In this document: piece by piece, positions 12,963 to 14,523 of the stretch | Layout: each line of letters opens with the position of its first letter | Position numbering within the stretch: position 1 is the first letter of the stretch | Assembly: GCA_017999195.1 (NCBI GenBank) | Contig: JAGOBP010000032.1 | Coordinates: forward strand, 1-14,523 | DNA: 14,523 nucleotides | Direction: 5' to 3' | Origin: Thermoflexales bacterium | GTDB taxonomy: Bacteria; Chloroflexota; Anaerolineae; Fen-1058 | Translations under genes and position numbers: made by a program | The notes under the pieces: generated by a model | Database searches by the model: none | Seen by the model: only the letters and a program-made list of their open reading frames with translations | What the model was told of the DNA's origin: nothing

Positions 12963-14523
12963 CTAATTCTTTCTTGGCCTAACGAGTTGCCACAGGCCCA
13001 GCAAGGCCAGGCTAACCGTTGCGCCTAAGCCCGCCCACTTCGCAAACTCGGTTTGACCCGTTGCGGCCACATGCTTGCTCATCGGCGGAATCGCCGCGAT
13101 CTTGATCGCGCCGTCAGCCTTCACGCGCGCGAACAATTCAGGGTCGTTGCGCAACCGATCGGCCTCGATGCGCTTCAGGGCGATGTCGTCGTCGGTGATG
13201 TATTCACCAAACGATCGCAGGCCAGCCAGTTGATATTGATGTTTCTTGAAGAGCCGATAGATTTCCTTGACCCGCTCGATCTCGATGTTGCGGCCCAACG
13301 TGTAGTCTTCGAAGCGGCCTTCCATCGCCAGCAGCGAGGTTTCCGCGAGACAAGCATAGGCCGTTTTCTGGGGCAAACCAATATCGTAACCGAAATCAAT
13401 GTCACCGGGGATCAATACTTCGCCGCTTTCGATCACCAGCACATCGGGCCGCAGCGCGGCCTCTTGCGGATTGATGTCTTCAGGCCGCGCCACATCGCAG
13501 ATCACCGCGCCGGGCTTGCATTTGGTGATGTCCACCACGCGCTGCCCAAACGCCGAAGTCGCCGTCACGATCAGATCGCACGCGCCGATATATTCATCCG
13601 CTTTCGTTGCAATCGTCACTTGCGCGCCGGGCGTTTCCTCTTGAATACGGCGTTTCAGTTCGATCAATCGCTCCGGTTCGATCGAGACGAGGACGACGTT
13701 ATAGATCGCTTGCGCGAGCAATCGGGCACACACACTCCCGATCGAGCCGGTCGCCCCGACGATCATGGCCGTGCCTTTGGTCAGATCGGTCGCGCCCATC
13801 TTGATCACCGCTTGCTTGGCGGCTTCCAGCGTGGCCGCGACGGTGAGGCTGTTGCCGCTCGTGATCGCGATGTCAGCCTCATGCGCGACGGTGATGCCCG
13901 CATCGCCGACGACGCTGGTGAACGCGCCCAGGCCCATGATGCGTGCGCCCATCCGTTCGGCCATGCGCGCACATTTATTGAGCTGCTCATACGTCAGGCG
14001 TTCGCCATGCTTCATCATCTGACGCGGCGTCGCGCCCAGCGAGAACAGATAACCTTCGATCTTCTGGCCGGTCACCGGCGATTGCCCGCCTGTGATGCGC
14101 GAGATGTAAATCGGCGGCATGTAGGCGGCCAACGCTTCAGTCAGGGAGTTGGGGAAAATCTTGGTCCAGCGGAACATCGGTGCGGCATGAATGAAGCGCA
14201 CATCCAGCGGATGAATGACAAAAGCGAACTTGTTGATACCCGCATCTTCCGCCTGCAAATAGCGAATATGCGGCGTCCACTCGATGTTGGCGATCAGATC
14301 AAGGTAAGTATTTTCATCCAGGGGCAAAGACGTATCACTACGTAGTGCCACTAAGACGGCCTCAAACGCGGCCGACGACCAGCGGCCCACCTCGCCGCGA
14401 TTGCCCAGCGCGGGCATCAGCGTGACCACAATCGCTGCGTTGCGCTGCTTCAGATCGGCGATATCGTCTTCCGTGGCGTACTCCACCACGATGGTCTTGC
14501 GCTTCAACTGCGCGGGCGCATAG
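12963..14523 (-). CDS. Long acyl-ACP-reductase-like NAD(P)-binding protein (5' end outside window)
   Basis: At least 514 residues from TTG 14507, but the frame stays open through 14523 (YAPAQ precedes it), so the true start probably lies past the edge. Numbering is from TTG. Residues about 93-430 follow the plan of cyanobacterial long-chain acyl-ACP reductase: KFAFVIHPL, a GLGAFTSVVGDAGITVA segment (192-208), ITSGNS-TVA, the cofactor loop VGATGSIGS (250-258), and TAYACLAETSLLAMEG (382-397), whose Cys386 matches the acyl-binding cysteine of those enzymes. Distinct from them are about 90 extra N-terminal residues, an added C-terminal region (about 435-485) and a final membrane helix at about 491-509 with a basic end. 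The likely role is reducing an acyl thioester to an aldehyde at the membrane. No aldehyde decarbonylase is seen nearby. It probably heads the SDR-acyltransferase cluster. Confidence 0.8.
   Translation of the reverse strand, partial: YAPAQLKRKTIVVEYATEDDIADLKQRNAAIVVTLMPALGNRGEVGRWSSAAFEAVLVALRSDTSLPLDENTYLDLIANIEWTPHIRYLQAEDAGINKFAFVIHPLDVRFIHAAPMFRWTKIFPNSLTEALAAYMPPIYISRITGGQSPVTGQKIEGYLFSLGATPRQMMKHGERLTYEQLNKCARMAERMGARIMGLGAFTSVVGDAGITVAHEADIAITSGNSLTVAATLEAAKQAVIKMGATDLTKGTAMIVGATGSIGSVCARLLAQAIYNVVLVSIEPERLIELKRRIQEETPGAQVTIATKADEYIGACDLIVTATSAFGQRVVDITKCKPGAVICDVARPEDINPQEAALRPDVLVIESGEVLIPGDIDFGYDIGLPQKTAYACLAETSLLAMEGRFEDYTLGRNIEIERVKEIYRLFKKHQYQLAGLRSFGEYITDDDIALKRIEADRLRNDPELFARVKADGAIKIAAIPPMSKHVAATGQTEFAKWAGLGATVSLALLGLWQLVRPRKN

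Noticed and set aside
11913..13028. Long open frame of 371 codons opposite the SDR gene
   Set aside because: It crosses the CACGGATT repeat and the gene boundary and has the usual antisense composition. The SDR frame has GxxGxxG and a good ribosome binding site.
13053..14345. Long open frame of 430 codons opposite the reductase-like gene
   Set aside because: Arg/His/Asp-rich antisense frame with no motif; the - strand frame has a clear Rossmann loop and conserved segments.

Overview
The window is about 14.5 kb of GC-rich bacterial DNA. It is densely packed, with no gene-free stretch over about 210 bases, and holds twelve credible protein-coding genes. I see no rRNA, tRNA, CRISPR array, transposase or phage gene. 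The mix suggests a soil or water member of the Chloroflexota (green non-sulfur bacteria). The clues are a LuxR-type helix-turn-helix joined through one membrane helix to Kelch repeats, and several short dyad repeats of the CACGGATT and GGGCGAG kind scattered between genes. Lipid genes that recall actinobacterial and cyanobacterial families also fit. The taxonomic call is inference.

Layout. (1) 1-2335, + strand: a HAD-superfamily phosphatase, then a membrane-spanning LuxR-HTH/Kelch protein. Both start right behind a -10-like box with no Shine-Dalgarno, so both may be leaderless. (2) 2415-5715, - strand: the glyoxylate shunt operon aceB (malate synthase A) - aceA (isocitrate lyase), followed by a lone HicB-like small protein and a terminator. 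(3) 5926-7501, + strand, divergent from aceB: an LsrG-like small monooxygenase-fold protein and an iron-type alcohol dehydrogenase in which one usual metal ligand is glutamine. (4) 7597-9697, + strand: an unrecognised conserved protein and a patatin-like lipase, ending at a strong terminator. (5) 9738-14523, - strand, convergent: an SCP2-type lipid-binding protein, an acyltransferase with an unusual HX6D motif, an SDR/epimerase-like protein overlapping it, and an acyl-ACP-reductase-like protein that runs off the right edge.

How it may work together. Much of the window concerns acyl lipids. The patatin could release fatty acids, SCP2 could carry acyl-CoA or lipids, the acyltransferase and reductase could build or reduce acyl chains, and aceBA lets the cell grow on the acetyl-CoA from fatty-acid breakdown. 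This is supported by one non-coding signal: nearly the same 21-bp element, with a palindromic core ACGCA-n-TGCGT, sits at the predicted transcription start of both aceBA and the unknown-gene/patatin pair. A shared repressor controlling lipase and glyoxylate shunt is the most interesting testable idea here.

Limits: family calls come from reading motifs in the translations; no database search was run. Promoter and operator calls are by eye.
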